In this document: positions 36,528 to 45,226 of the stretch, piece by piece
How positions within the stretch are numbered: the first letter of the stretch is position 1
Layout of the letters: every line of letters begins with the position of its first letter
Assembly: GCA_900473415.1 (NCBI GenBank)
Contig: UCLR01000005.1
Coordinates: 171,679 to 235,678 of the forward strand
Length of the DNA: 64,000 nt
Origin: Hyphomicrobiales bacterium
Lineage (GTDB): Bacteria; Pseudomonadota; Alphaproteobacteria; Rhizobiales; Beijerinckiaceae
Direction of reading: 5' to 3'
Position numbers and translations under genes: made by a program
The notes under the pieces: generated by a model
Database searches by the model: none
What the model was told of the DNA's origin: nothing
What the model saw: the letters and a program-made list of their open reading frames with translations, nothing else

Positions 36528-37220
36528 GCGACTGGCCGCATCTTGCTGCGCCAATATCTCCAGCCGGTCTGCGCCGGCCTGTAGGATATGCTGCATCGCG
36601 AGCTCCGCGGCCAGGTTCTCGTCGCCCGCGACGATGGCGTTGAGGATCGCGGCATGTTCGACCCAGTTGCGCTCCTGGCGGTGCGGGGCATCGGGTGAGA
36701 AGAAGAGCGCGCTGCGTGCGCGCAGGGTCGCGAGCAATTCCCCGAGCAGGCGGTTGTTGCCCGCTTCTGCGAGCGCGGCGTGGAACTGGGCATTCAGGTC
36801 AACGAGGCCCGCGAGTTTGCCCGACTGCAGCACGGCCTGCCCCTTTTCCAGCACGGCCACGGCCCGCTTGAGGACCTGAGGATTGCCGTGACGGGCGGCG
36901 AGGCGTGCATTATGCGCCTCGAGCAGGGCTCGCACCTCGATCGCCTCGCCGGCGTCGCGGCTGTCTCGTCGGACCACCTGAGCACCGCGCCGGCTCGCGA
37001 CCTCGACGAGCCCTTCCGAGCTCAGCGTGCGAATGGCCTCGCGCACCGGATTGCGGGATACGCCGAGATCTTCGGCGAGGCGATCCTCGATCAGCCTGTC
37101 GCCCGGCTTGAGCTCGCCGCGCAGGATTGCCTGCTTGAGTTCCCTGTAGACGAGATCGTGCAGGGCCGGATGCTTGTCCCCGAGCCGCCCGCTACCGGCC
37201 GCCCGCCGTCCGAAACCCAT
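36405..37220 (-). CDS. GntR-family (FadR/FCD subfamily) regulator
   Basis: 271 residues. Winged HTH at about 20-85 (LIEDRLAEDLGVSRNPVREA) and FCD effector domain at about 95-225, where FHAALAEAGNN and EHAAIL supply metal/ligand positions. The last ~45 residues (SQEKRGEGRKRQRQ...) are basic, low complexity, beyond the normal family end, and encoded in the 123-bp overlap with the convergent TauE gene. That suggests a lost original stop codon. ATG 37220 is chosen over 37274. Likely regulator of the importer/amidase set through 32965-32992. Confidence 0.88.
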   Translation of the reverse strand: MGFGRRAAGSGRLGDKHPALHDLVYRELKQAILRGELKPGDRLIEDRLAEDLGVSRNPVREAIRTLSSEGLVEVASRRGAQVVRRDSRDAGEAIEVRALLEAHNARLAARHGNPQVLKRAVAVLEKGQAVLQSGKLAGLVDLNAQFHAALAEAGNNRLLGELLATLRARSALFFSPDAPHRQERNWVEHAAILNAIVAGDENLAAELAMQHILQAGADRLEILAQQDAASRSDELAASQEKRGEGRKRQRQDAGSVLGKPARKRARQPVAE

Positions 37221-37409
37221 GTCGTTGTCCGAGTCCTTGCCTAGCGAGCCGCCACGCCCAAGATACCGAGGCACCTCGTGGTAGGCCAGCGACGGATTGA
37301 ACTTTCCTCATGGCTCTGTGTCCGCGACGAACGATGAACGCGTTCTCGCGAAGCGCCAGCTTTTGCGGATGGCCTGATGCCGCCGGCCGAAGAGGGGCCC
37401 GCCATTGCT

Positions 37410-37600
37410 TTCGTCGACCTGATCGATCGCGGTGCGGCCGCGCGGGATCGAAGGGCGTATTTGACGAGGGTCGCCCGCAATCTGGCAATTGATAGCTGCC
37501 GCGCCGATCGCCTCCTGCAGTCGCTGGACGAGGCCGATCTTTTCGCGATGGCGGACCCGGCTCCGTCGGCCGAGACCACGTTGCTCGATCGCGACGCACT
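37410..37600 (+). pseudogene. ECF sigma factor fragment (FecI-like)
   Basis: A short plus-strand stretch reads DRRAYLTRVARNLAIDSCRA and then PSAETTLLDRDAL. This is the end of sigma region 2 and the linker of FecI-type ECF sigma factors. Region 4 is missing because the sequence runs into an IS3-type remnant near 37640, and the N-terminal part of region 2 is also absent. It is a gene relic, not a working sigma factor. The neighbouring secretion genes give no sign that it regulated them. Confidence 0.55.
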
Positions 37601-37643
37601 GGCATGGACGGTCCGCGGGTCGCGGGGACAGGACGACGGTCCT

Positions 37644-38012
37644 ATGAGCGTGACGCCCCTGGCATAGGCCCACAGGTCGAGGTCGCGGCTGACGAACTCG
37701 GAGCCCTGATCGACCCGGATCGTCTTCGGATAGCCAAGTTTCCCGCAGACCCTTTCCAGCGTGGCGACGACGTCCTCGGCCCGGTCGCTGAAGAGGGGAT
37801 CGACGGCCGGCGAGAAGCGCGAGAAGGTGTCGACGACCGCCAGCACCCGGATCTTGCTGCCCGTCGCCAACTGATCATGGACAAAGTCCATCGCCCAGAC
37901 ATCATTCGGCCGCGTCGCCGGCGCGCGAGCCTCGCGCAGCTTCGCCTTGACCCGACGCTTGGGCGCGTTGTTCCTGAGCCGCAAGCCGAACTCGTTGTAG
38001 ATTCTTCACGTT
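37644..38012 (-). mobile_element. IS3-family transposase (OrfB) fragment
   Basis: The minus strand encodes about 120 residues of an IS3-group integrase core: YNEFGLRLRNNAPKRRVKAK, RPNDVWAMDFVHDQL (first catalytic Asp), LAVVDTFSRFSPAVDP and RVDQGSEFVSRDLD (second Asp). Homology stops at YARGVTL (near 37645), before the C-terminal Glu region, and starts abruptly near 38012. Both ends are missing, and no inverted repeats were found. It abuts the ECF-sigma relic. Confidence 0.8.
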
Positions 38013-38060
38013 CTCTTCGGATTGAAGTGCCAGCCCTCACGCTCGAAAACGCAGCGTGCT

Positions 38061-39395
38061 CTAGCGCTCAGTCAATGCCCGTCGGAAATGATCGCTGATC
38101 GGCTTGAGAAGAAAATCGATCGGCCGGCGCGCCTCCGTTTCGATGAAGACCTCCGCCTGCATGCCGGGTACGAGCCTGAGCGGCGCGAGGCGGACGATCT
38201 CGGCCGGCTCCAGAACGACCCGCGCGGCGTAGTATGAGAGGTTCGTGCGCTCGTCGCGCCGGATATCGGCGCCGATCTGCGAGATGCGGCCAGCGATCTC
38301 GGGAAGGCTGGCGCGATTTCCGGCAAGGATTCTGACGCGTGCGCTGTGCCCGACCGCGAGTTGATCGACGTCCGTCGGCGCGATCCTGCTTTCGACGACG
38401 AGGTCGCCGTCGCCGGGCACGATCAGCATCGCCACCTCGCCGGGCTGCAGGACACCGCCGATCGTATGCATGGCGAGCTGATGTACGATGCCGCTCACCG
38501 GAGCACGCAGCTCGACCTGCCGAAGTTGCACCTCGATGGCCGCACGTCGCTCCATCGCCTCGCTCTCCCGCGCCCGGACCTCGGTGAGTTCCTTCGACAC
38601 TTCCGCGCGCAGATCGTCGTCGATCTGCATGATCTGCAGCGAAATCTCGGCGATCTTACCGTCCGCCTGCGCAATGTTGGCGATCAGCTGGCCGATCTGG
38701 CCCTCTATCGCCGCCTGGCCACGCTGCAACTCGCTGAGGCGCGTCAGTTGCACGAGATTCTGCCTGTAGAGCGTTTCGACACCCGCAAGCTCGACGGCGA
38801 TGATCCTGGACTCCCGGTCCTTCGCGGTCTGCTGGGCCCTCAATCCGCGAATTTCCTCGGAGAGCTGGACGATTCGCTTGCGCAACTGCGCGCGCAAGCC
38901 CTCTCGCGATGCGCGGCGGACTTCGAAGAGCCTCCGCTCGGCTGCGATCAGTTCCGCAACGTCGGGAGAAGCCGCCCGAAGCTGGACTGCAGCAGCGAAG
39001 TCGAGCGCCTCCAGCCCGTCCCGTTCCGCCAAAAGCCTGGCTGACTTGACGGAGAATTCGTCCAGCTGACGCGCGAGAATCTGGTGCGTGGTTCTGGTCA
39101 CCGTCTCGTCGAGTCGCAGCAGGACATCGCCGGCATTCACCGATTGCCCTTCCTTCACCGGGAGAGCCACGACGGTGCCCCCGGCCTGGTGCTGAATCTT
39201 CTTCACCTCGTCGGCCACGACGAGCTGGCCACTCGATATGACCGCACCCTGAAGGCCTGCGCTCCAGCCCCAGGCAACCAGGCTGCCGCCGAAGAGCAGG
39301 ATGGTTGCCAGCGCGACGAGCCGCTGCCGGCGCAACGCGAGCAGATAATCGGGACCGCACCCGGCGGCCGGCTGGACAGGGCCGAGAGCCTTCAT
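38061..39395 (-). CDS. Type I secretion membrane-fusion (HlyD/PrtE-family) protein
   Basis: 444 residues. Short cytoplasmic N-terminus, one TM helix at about 26-48, then HlyD layout: lipoyl half-motif GTVVALPVKEGQSVNAGDVLLRLD near 72, a long coiled-coil hairpin at about 100-290, second lipoyl half (VELRAPVSGIVHQLAMHTIGG) and beta-barrel to the end. It links the inner-membrane ABC exporter to an outer-membrane TolC-type channel, which is not in this window. It overlaps the ABC gene by four bases (ATGA). The adjacent GH16 and repeat proteins are the likely cargo. Confidence 0.92.
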   Translation of the reverse strand: MKALGPVQPAAGCGPDYLLALRRQRLVALATILLFGGSLVAWGWSAGLQGAVISSGQLVVADEVKKIQHQAGGTVVALPVKEGQSVNAGDVLLRLDETVTRTTHQILARQLDEFSVKSARLLAERDGLEALDFAAAVQLRAASPDVAELIAAERRLFEVRRASREGLRAQLRKRIVQLSEEIRGLRAQQTAKDRESRIIAVELAGVETLYRQNLVQLTRLSELQRGQAAIEGQIGQLIANIAQADGKIAEISLQIMQIDDDLRAEVSKELTEVRARESEAMERRAAIEVQLRQVELRAPVSGIVHQLAMHTIGGVLQPGEVAMLIVPGDGDLVVESRIAPTDVDQLAVGHSARVRILAGNRASLPEIAGRISQIGADIRRDERTNLSYYAARVVLEPAEIVRLAPLRLVPGMQAEVFIETEARRPIDFLLKPISDHFRRALTER

Positions 39396-41131
39396 GCGAA
39401 GGTCGGCCGAACATGGCCTGCCGTAGCGGGTGGCGATGCCGGGCGCGTCAGCGCACGGACGATCTCGTCCCGTGCACCGAGCATCGTGATCCGGCCACCA
39501 TCCAGCAGCGCGACGAGATTGACGGACGCGAGACCCGAAGGTCTGTGCGTGATGATCACGACGATGCCGCCCCGCGAACGCACGGATGCGATCGCCTCGG
39601 AGAGGGCCTCGTCGCCCTCGCGGTCCAAATTGCCATTAGGCTCGTCGAGCACGATCAGGAACGGATCGCCGAAGAGCGCACGCGCCAGGGCGATCCGCTG
39701 GCGCTGCCCGCCCGACAGCAGGGCGCCGGACGGACCGATCTGCGTCTCATAGCCATGAGGCAGCGCCAGGATCAGGTCGTGGGCGGCCGCAGCTCTCGCT
39801 GCGGCAATGATCGGTGCCGAACCGGTGAAGCTCCGGAAACGCGCGATGTTCTGAGCCACCGTACCTTCGAAAAGCTCGATGTCCTGCGGGAGATATCCGA
39901 CATGCCGGCCGAGCTCGTCCCCCCACTGTGCGAGGTCCGCGCCATCGAGACGCAGTTTCCCCATGGCCGGGGGCCACACCCCGACCAGGGCACGGGCGAG
40001 CGTCGATTTGCCCGAGCCGGTGGGGCCGATGATCCCGAGCGCGTCACCTGCGGAAAGCCGCAGCGAGACACCCTTGAGGACAGGTAGGGAAGCGCCGGGG
40101 GGCGTGACGACGACATTCTCGATCTCGAGGCGCGCCTCCGGAGCGGGCAGGGCGAATTCCCGCTCTCCGATCGGACCTGCGACGAGGTCGCGATCGAGTC
40201 GCCCGAGCGCTTGCCGGGCCGCAATGAAGCCTCTCCAATGCAGGATGACAGCCTCGATCGGCGCAAGCGCGCGGGCCGTCAGAATCGAAGCGGCAATGAT
40301 CGCACCGCCCGAAATGGCCCCGGTGATCGCGAGATAGGCTCCGAGGCCGATCGCGCCCGATTGCAGGACGAGGCGCAAGGTCTTGGCGAGCGCTCCGGTC
40401 GCACTGACGACGTCGCTCGTGCGCAGGGCCAGCCCGGCGAGCCTGTTGTTGATCTCGCGGTAGCGCGCGGCGAATGCCTGCCGCATACCGAGCGCGCAGA
40501 TGACTTCGGCATTGCGGCGCGTGGCGTCGAGCAGCGCCTGCCGCTCGAGGGAGATTGCAGAGAAGGCCCGCGCCGGCGCGCGGCTCTGAATTTCGGTGCA
40601 GGCGGCCACGGCGACGACGAGGACAGCGCCCAGCAGAGCAAACCATCCGAGCCAGGGATGAAGCAGAAAGGCCACGATGATGAAGAGCGGCGCGAAGGGC
40701 AGGTCGAACAAGGCGGCAGGGCCGAGCCCCGACAGGAAACTGCGCACCTGGTCGAGATCACGGATCGGCGCCGCGCCCTGCTGATCGGACGCCCCACGGA
40801 CGGGCAAGGTCGCCGTCATCGCATAGGCGCGAGGCGACAGCATCTGCTCGAAACGCGCCCCGATGCGCGCGAGCATGCGTGCCCTGACAGCGTCGAGAAT
40901 GCCTTGGAACAGATAGGCCGCGAAAGCGATCGCGGAGAGCGCCAGCAACGTCGGCAGCGATCGGCTGGTCAACACCCGATCGTAGACCTGAAGCATGTAA
41001 AGCGTGCCGGCGAGGTAGAGCACGCTGATGAATGCGGAGAAGATCGCGACCCAGAGAAGCCAGGTACGGAGCGAATCCAGTTCGGATCTGACGCCCGACA
41101 TCACCTTGGATCGATGCTCGCGCCGCCTCAT
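39392..41131 (-). CDS. Type I secretion ABC transporter (PrtD family)
   Basis: 579 residues: membrane domain about 20-310 with five to six TM helices, then an ATPase with Walker A GPTGSGKST, signature LLSGGQRQRIALARALFG and Walker B FLIVLDEPNGNLD. There is no N-terminal C39 peptidase or CLD domain, as expected for PrtD/PrsD-type exporters. ATG 41131 with AAAGGTG upstream is preferred to the longer open frame. It is divergent from the GH16 gene and is the natural exporter for the signal-less GH16 and repeat proteins. Confidence 0.92.
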   Translation of the reverse strand: MRRREHRSKVMSGVRSELDSLRTWLLWVAIFSAFISVLYLAGTLYMLQVYDRVLTSRSLPTLLALSAIAFAAYLFQGILDAVRARMLARIGARFEQMLSPRAYAMTATLPVRGASDQQGAAPIRDLDQVRSFLSGLGPAALFDLPFAPLFIIVAFLLHPWLGWFALLGAVLVVAVAACTEIQSRAPARAFSAISLERQALLDATRRNAEVICALGMRQAFAARYREINNRLAGLALRTSDVVSATGALAKTLRLVLQSGAIGLGAYLAITGAISGGAIIAASILTARALAPIEAVILHWRGFIAARQALGRLDRDLVAGPIGEREFALPAPEARLEIENVVVTPPGASLPVLKGVSLRLSAGDALGIIGPTGSGKSTLARALVGVWPPAMGKLRLDGADLAQWGDELGRHVGYLPQDIELFEGTVAQNIARFRSFTGSAPIIAAARAAAAHDLILALPHGYETQIGPSGALLSGGQRQRIALARALFGDPFLIVLDEPNGNLDREGDEALSEAIASVRSRGGIVVIITHRPSGLASVNLVALLDGGRITMLGARDEIVRALTRPASPPATAGHVRPTFA

Positions 41132-41694
41132 CAGACACCTTTCGGCGATTATCGGCTTCCGGGGTCGCGTGCGCCGCGACGATGAACAGCAAGGGTCGGC
41201 ATTGCGTGGGGCGACTTCGGGCGCGTACCGATTCGCTCGTGCACTCTCGGTCGCATAGGCAGAGGCCAACGCGCCGATCGCATCGATTCAACCTGATCGG
41301 TTCGGCTCGGGGACTCGGGGCAGGCCAGTCCGAACGATCATGCGAGAATCGAGCCACGGCACTTGCCGCTAATGCTGCGGCGCGTCATAGTTACGGTAAT
41401 CGATGCCTGACGATCGGACGAGCCGAAACATCGGCCAGGTCCACGAAGCTCCCTCGACGGTGGATACTCGTCGCGACGACGCGACGAAGATGCGTATCGA
41501 TATGCCTGCCGGCAGTTCATGTCGCCTCGGCGGATCGGAGAAGGCGCTCCGATCGACTGCGGCAGGCGGCGCCTTCGCTTTGGAAGGCCCAGGCCGGATC
41601 ATCATGGTCTCTGTTTCACAGGTCGCTTGATTGCTGCGGGCCAGAGCGGATGCCGCTTCCCGCTGGGCCGATTTCAGATGGCGAGGACGTGCCA
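41132..41694. other. Divergent promoter region, no gene seen
   Basis: 563 bp between the exporter ATPase and the GH16 gene. An open frame continues upstream from GH16 through this stretch, but its product is Arg/Ser-rich with no motif and looks non-coding. The region should hold both divergent promoters; I could not fix -35/-10 elements or a strong palindrome in it. Confidence 0.5.
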
Positions 41695-43326
41695 ATGGTC
41701 GATCTCACCGGATACCGCCTGACCTTCGATGAGGAATTCAACACGCGCAGCATCTCGCTGACCGGCAATGGCACGACCTGGGCCAGCACGCGTCAGGAAT
41801 GGCGCCACGATGGCCGTTCGGACGTCGGTTTCGGGATCAGTTCCTTCGTCGATGCGGGCTCGGGTTACGACCCGTTCAATGTCTCGAACGGCGCGCTCAC
41901 GATCACAGCGGTCCCGGACCGGACGCCTTACGGCTATCCCGGGGCCTGGGAGTCAGGCCTCGTCACGACGCAAGGTGATTTCTCGCAGACCTACGGCTAC
42001 TTCGAAGTTCGCGCGGACTTCTCCGATGCTCCGGGCGGATGGGACGCGTTCTGGCTGTTGCCGAATGTCCAGGTTCCCGATCCGAACAGTCTCGGGCGCT
42101 GGCAGGAGCTCGACGTGGTCGAGCACTACGGTGTCTGGGACAAGGGCATCTACAGCGGCATCCACACCACGGACCCGGCGCCCAACGAGCATTGGCAGCA
42201 ATATCTCCAGGTCTACAGCGAGATGCCCAGCCCGTCCGGCTACCACACCTATGGCATGAACTGGCAGGCGGACCGGATCGGGTTCTACATCGATGGCCAA
42301 CTGGTCGGCTCGCAGGCGACGCCGAGCGACATGCATGCCCCGATGTATCTGTTGCTCGACCTCGCCGTGCAGGATCCTGCCAAGATCGCCGGCGTGCCGC
42401 TGACCTCGAAGATCGACTATGTCCGCGTCTACTCTGCCGATCCCAATGCGCAGGCGGTCGCCCTCGGCACGGTCTCGTCGCCGGACGGCTATGATCCCGG
42501 CCTTTACGGCGCGGTCGCGGCCGGAAGTCCCCCGCCGCCCCCGACCGGCGGGACGACCGCGGTCACGATCGGCAGCGGCTCCGACAAGCTGGTGCTCAAG
42601 CTCAGCCAGGATGCCTATCTCGGCGACGCGCTCTACACCGTGTCGGTCGATGGCGTGCAGATCGGCGGGACGATGAGCGCGCGCGCCGCCCATTCCGCCG
42701 GCCTGTCGGACACAATCACCGTGCTCGGCGAATGGGCTGCCGGCACGCACAATGTCTTCGTCCATTTCCTCAACGATCGCTGGGACGGCACGCCGACCTC
42801 CGACCGCAATCTCTACCTGGACTCGGCTACGTATAACGGCGCGGTAGTATCGGGCGGGGCTCTCGGCAATCTCCTCGGCCAGAGCTTCGGCTTCCAGGAT
42901 TCGGCGACGACACCTCCTCCAACCACCCCACCGCCCACGACCACGCCGCCTCCGACCCCTTCGGATCCGACGGGCACGACGATCGGCAGCGGCTCCGACA
43001 AGCTCGTGCTCAAGCTCAGCCAGGACGCCTATCTCGGCGATGCGCTCTACACGGTCTCGGTCGACGGTGTGCAGATCGGCGGGACGCTCACCGCCAGCGC
43101 CTCCCATGGAACGGGGCAGTCCGACGCCGTCACGGTGCTGGGAAGCTGGAGTGCCGGCACGCACAACGTCTTCATCCACTTCCTTAACGATCGCTGGGAC
43201 GGCACACCAACCACCGACCGCAATCTCTACCTGGACTCGGCTACCTATAACGGCGCGGTCGTACCAGAGGGTGCGCTCGGAAACCTCCTCGGTCAGAGCT
43301 TCACCTTCTACGACCACATCGCCTAG
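41695..43326 (+). CDS. Glycoside hydrolase family 16 enzyme with two C-terminal carbohydrate-binding-like domains
   Basis: 543 residues. GH16 jelly-roll domain at about 1-275 with catalytic ELDVVE (nucleophile E138, acid/base E143), the family's ExDxxE pattern. Then a PPPP/TGG linker, and two domains of about 110 residues (from about 290 and 428) joined by a Thr/Pro linker. Each carries SDKLVLKLSQDAYLGDALYT and FLNDRWDGTPT, like the CBM60-type calcium-dependent glycan-binding modules. No N-terminal signal peptide, so export by the divergent PrtD/HlyD system is likely, as for ExsH/PlyA succinoglycan depolymerases. ATG 41695 has GAGGA upstream. Substrate is probably a self- or plant-derived beta-glucan or exopolysaccharide. 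Confidence 0.87.
   Translation: MVDLTGYRLTFDEEFNTRSISLTGNGTTWASTRQEWRHDGRSDVGFGISSFVDAGSGYDPFNVSNGALTITAVPDRTPYGYPGAWESGLVTTQGDFSQTYGYFEVRADFSDAPGGWDAFWLLPNVQVPDPNSLGRWQELDVVEHYGVWDKGIYSGIHTTDPAPNEHWQQYLQVYSEMPSPSGYHTYGMNWQADRIGFYIDGQLVGSQATPSDMHAPMYLLLDLAVQDPAKIAGVPLTSKIDYVRVYSADPNAQAVALGTVSSPDGYDPGLYGAVAAGSPPPPPTGGTTAVTIGSGSDKLVLKLSQDAYLGDALYTVSVDGVQIGGTMSARAAHSAGLSDTITVLGEWAAGTHNVFVHFLNDRWDGTPTSDRNLYLDSATYNGAVVSGGALGNLLGQSFGFQDSATTPPPTTPPPTTTPPPTPSDPTGTTIGSGSDKLVLKLSQDAYLGDALYTVSVDGVQIGGTLTASASHGTGQSDAVTVLGSWSAGTHNVFIHFLNDRWDGTPTTDRNLYLDSATYNGAVVPEGALGNLLGQSFTFYDHIA
42564..43314 (+). repeat. Tandem near-identical domain repeat within the GH16 gene (414-bp period)
   Basis: Unit 1 about 42564-42900 and unit 2 about 42978-43314 are nearly identical in DNA and protein sequence, differing mostly at silent positions and in one short segment. 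A 77-bp Thr/Pro-coding linker separates them. This indicates recent duplication or gene conversion of the binding module. Confidence 0.85.
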
Positions 43327-43496
43327 CGCTCCGGGCGCGAAGCAGCACCGTATCTCTCCGGCAAACCGCAGGACGTTGCGTAATTGAGTTCCGCCTTTTC
43401 GTCTGGACGGATCGCAACAGCGCGGTTGCGTTGCTGGCAGTTGCCCCGATGCGAGCCGGAAGGTTCAGCGCGTATGTCTGTCGAAGGGAGAGTGAG

Positions 43497-44666
43497 ATGG
43501 TTAAGCGAGTCCCGATAACCCTGCGCGATCTGGTCCGCGCACAGATCGGAACCAACGACAGTTTGGTCGCAACCGAGTCGATCCATCTTCTCTTTGGGGA
43601 TTCCGGGCGAAGTCTGCTGGACTGTTCGATGGGCGGCACGGACACCCTCACGGTGCACGGCGCGGGCAGCTTCTATGGCGACGCCGTCAAAGGGATTGCC
43701 GATCGCGGGCAAGGCGGAAGCGACACGCTGACTGCCGTGGTCACGGCAACAGGCCCAGTCACGATCAACTTTTACGGCGATGCGGGGACGGATATCTCCG
43801 GCCATGGCGCGGGCGGGCACGACCGTTTGATCGCGGCCCCGACTCCGGGGCCTGTCACCTTCAATATGTACGGCGACGCCGGTGGAAGTCTGAGCAGCCG
43901 GGCCGCGGGGGGCGACGACGTCTTTCAACTCTCTGCCTTCCAGAACACCTTCAGGATCTATGGTGATGCCGGCGGTAACATGAGTGGACATTCCATCGGC
44001 GGCAACGACACGGCGACGGACGGCAGCGGCGAGAACTTCATCGCGTTCTACGGCGATGCCGCGGGAAACCTGTTCGACTGGGCACGCGGTGGCGATGACG
44101 TGCTCAGCACCGGCCTCGTAGGCAGCGTCACCTTCTACGGCGACGCAGGAGGCAACCTCGGAGACCATGCCAGAGGCGGCAATGACACTATGGACGTCGC
44201 GGCATCGGGCGCCGTCGTTGCGTTCGGTGATGCCAGCAGCATGTTCGGGGGCGCGGTTGGCGGCGACGACAGCCTCGTCGTTCGCGCGCAGTTGACGATG
44301 AACAGCCTGCTGGTCGGCGATGCAGAAACGATGTCAGACAATAGCCGCGGCGGTAACGACGTCGTCAGGGTCGACGCCGTTCGACACATTGGAGGGATGG
44401 GTCAGCTTACGCTCGTCGGCGATGGCCTGACCATGACCGGTCGTGCGCGAGGCGGGGACGACGCGCTGATCAGTGGCAATGGCAACGAACAAATGTGGGG
44501 AGACGGCCAGGTTATGCTCGGCCGCTCCGTCGGCGGTGACGACACCTTTGTCTTCAGGACTGGGAATGGTCAGGATGTGATCAACGATTTCGGCCAGGGA
44601 GATCACGGTTCGGGACGCGACCTGGGGACGGATCTGATCGACGTATCGGGGAGGTGTCCGCCATGA
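43497..44666 (+). CDS. Repeat protein with eleven ~30-residue GD/GGxD units (RTX-like, putative type I secreted)
   Basis: 389 residues. After a 30-residue lead, the chain repeats [YFVW]-G-D-[ASG] at residues 33, 60, 93, 125, 155, 185, 214, 243, 273, 308 and 334, each followed about 13 residues later by GG[NDSTH]D. Spacing is 26-35, not the 9-residue RTX spacing. The end (TFVFRTGNGQDVINDFGQGD, then DLIDVSG) matches the tail of RTX exoproteins, so type I export is likely. No signal peptide. GGGAGAG precedes ATG 43497. Its stop overlaps the next start (ATGA). Calcium-stabilised solenoid structure is inferred; function, possibly surface or matrix, is unknown. Confidence 0.75.
   Translation: MVKRVPITLRDLVRAQIGTNDSLVATESIHLLFGDSGRSLLDCSMGGTDTLTVHGAGSFYGDAVKGIADRGQGGSDTLTAVVTATGPVTINFYGDAGTDISGHGAGGHDRLIAAPTPGPVTFNMYGDAGGSLSSRAAGGDDVFQLSAFQNTFRIYGDAGGNMSGHSIGGNDTATDGSGENFIAFYGDAAGNLFDWARGGDDVLSTGLVGSVTFYGDAGGNLGDHARGGNDTMDVAASGAVVAFGDASSMFGGAVGGDDSLVVRAQLTMNSLLVGDAETMSDNSRGGNDVVRVDAVRHIGGMGQLTLVGDGLTMTGRARGGDDALISGNGNEQMWGDGQVMLGRSVGGDDTFVFRTGNGQDVINDFGQGDHGSGRDLGTDLIDVSGRCPP
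43593..44530 (+). repeat. Eleven degenerate ~90-bp coding repeats
   Basis: Coding repeats each specify a GD motif, and after about 13 codons GGxD; period 78-105 bp. Consensus YGDAGGNLSGHARGGNDTL (19 residues). Central units (93-245) are most regular, outer units most degenerate. Confidence 0.8.
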
Positions 44667-44938
44667 CCATAAGCATCTCCATTCCGGTCAATATCGAGAT
44701 CCGATCGCAGGTGGAGCGTGACGTCGCCATGAGCCTCGTTCAGAAGCTCAGCGGGGCACCGGAAGACACAGCTGAGGAATTCCGATTGCTCATGCTGATC
44801 GAGGCGATCGAGGTTTGGGACGCCAAGCGCGAACAGGAGCAGGCAGCCAGCCGGTCATCCGATGCGCTCCTGCTTGTTTGGATGCCAATGGTCGTACGTC
44901 AAGACTGGCTCTACCTTCGCACGGGATATCGCGGCTGA
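44663..44938 (+). CDS. Small protein (91 aa), unknown, coupled to repeat-protein gene
   Basis: ATG at 44663 overlaps the preceding stop (ATGA), with GGGGAGG eight bases upstream, so translation is very likely coupled. The N-terminus MTISISIPVNIEIRS is a beta-rich stretch, followed by a predicted helix (VERDVAMSLVQKLS) and a charged segment EDTAEEFRLLMLIEAIEVWD. No signal peptide or TM helix is evident and I recognise no family. Position suggests an accessory such as a secretion chaperone or immunity-like partner, unproven. Confidence 0.55.
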   Translation: MTISISIPVNIEIRSQVERDVAMSLVQKLSGAPEDTAEEFRLLMLIEAIEVWDAKREQEQAASRSSDALLLVWMPMVVRQDWLYLRTGYRG

Positions 44939-45016
44939 CCCTCCCGGGATTGTGGCGCGCCCCAATCAGAGAGGTTTCTCAGTCGAGCAGGGTCCATGAT
45001 ATGTCGCCGGGTTTCA

Positions 45017-45226
45017 TCACGATGCACCATGGTGAACAATCACTCCGACGCCGTAATCGTTAACGCCAAAGATATTTTCGTATTGCTCCAGACAAATACC
45101 ACACCTTTCTGTTGTCTTGAGGCTTAGCGTAATATCGGATAAAGTGATATCTTTATTACGTCTAAACTTATTTGCGATTCCACTATTGAATTTAATATAG
45201 CCTTTTCGACGGATCGCCAGTTTCAT
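45017..45226 (-). CDS. Possible small protein (69 aa) in AT-rich island
   Basis: The ORF occupies a markedly AT-rich stretch (about 45040-45250), unlike everything around it. The product starts MKLAIRRKGYIKFNSGIANK, has a basic N-terminal half, then ERCGICLEQYENIFG and an HH near the end. No family is recognised. No clear Shine-Dalgarno precedes ATG 45226. It may be a recently acquired gene, a fragment of one, or chance in a foreign or promoter-like segment. Confidence 0.3.
   Translation of the reverse strand: MKLAIRRKGYIKFNSGIANKFRRNKDITLSDITLSLKTTERCGICLEQYENIFGVNDYGVGVIVHHGAS

Noticed and set aside
41182..41694. N-terminal 171-residue extension of the GH16 protein
   Set aside because: Arg/Ser-rich, no motif, no signal peptide; GH16 homology begins at MVDLTGYRLTFDEEF with a ribosome-binding site before 41695.
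43497..44666. Classical RTX nonapeptide protein
   Set aside because: The repeat period is about 30 residues and GGxGxDxUx nonapeptides are not in tandem; only the C-terminal tail is RTX-like.
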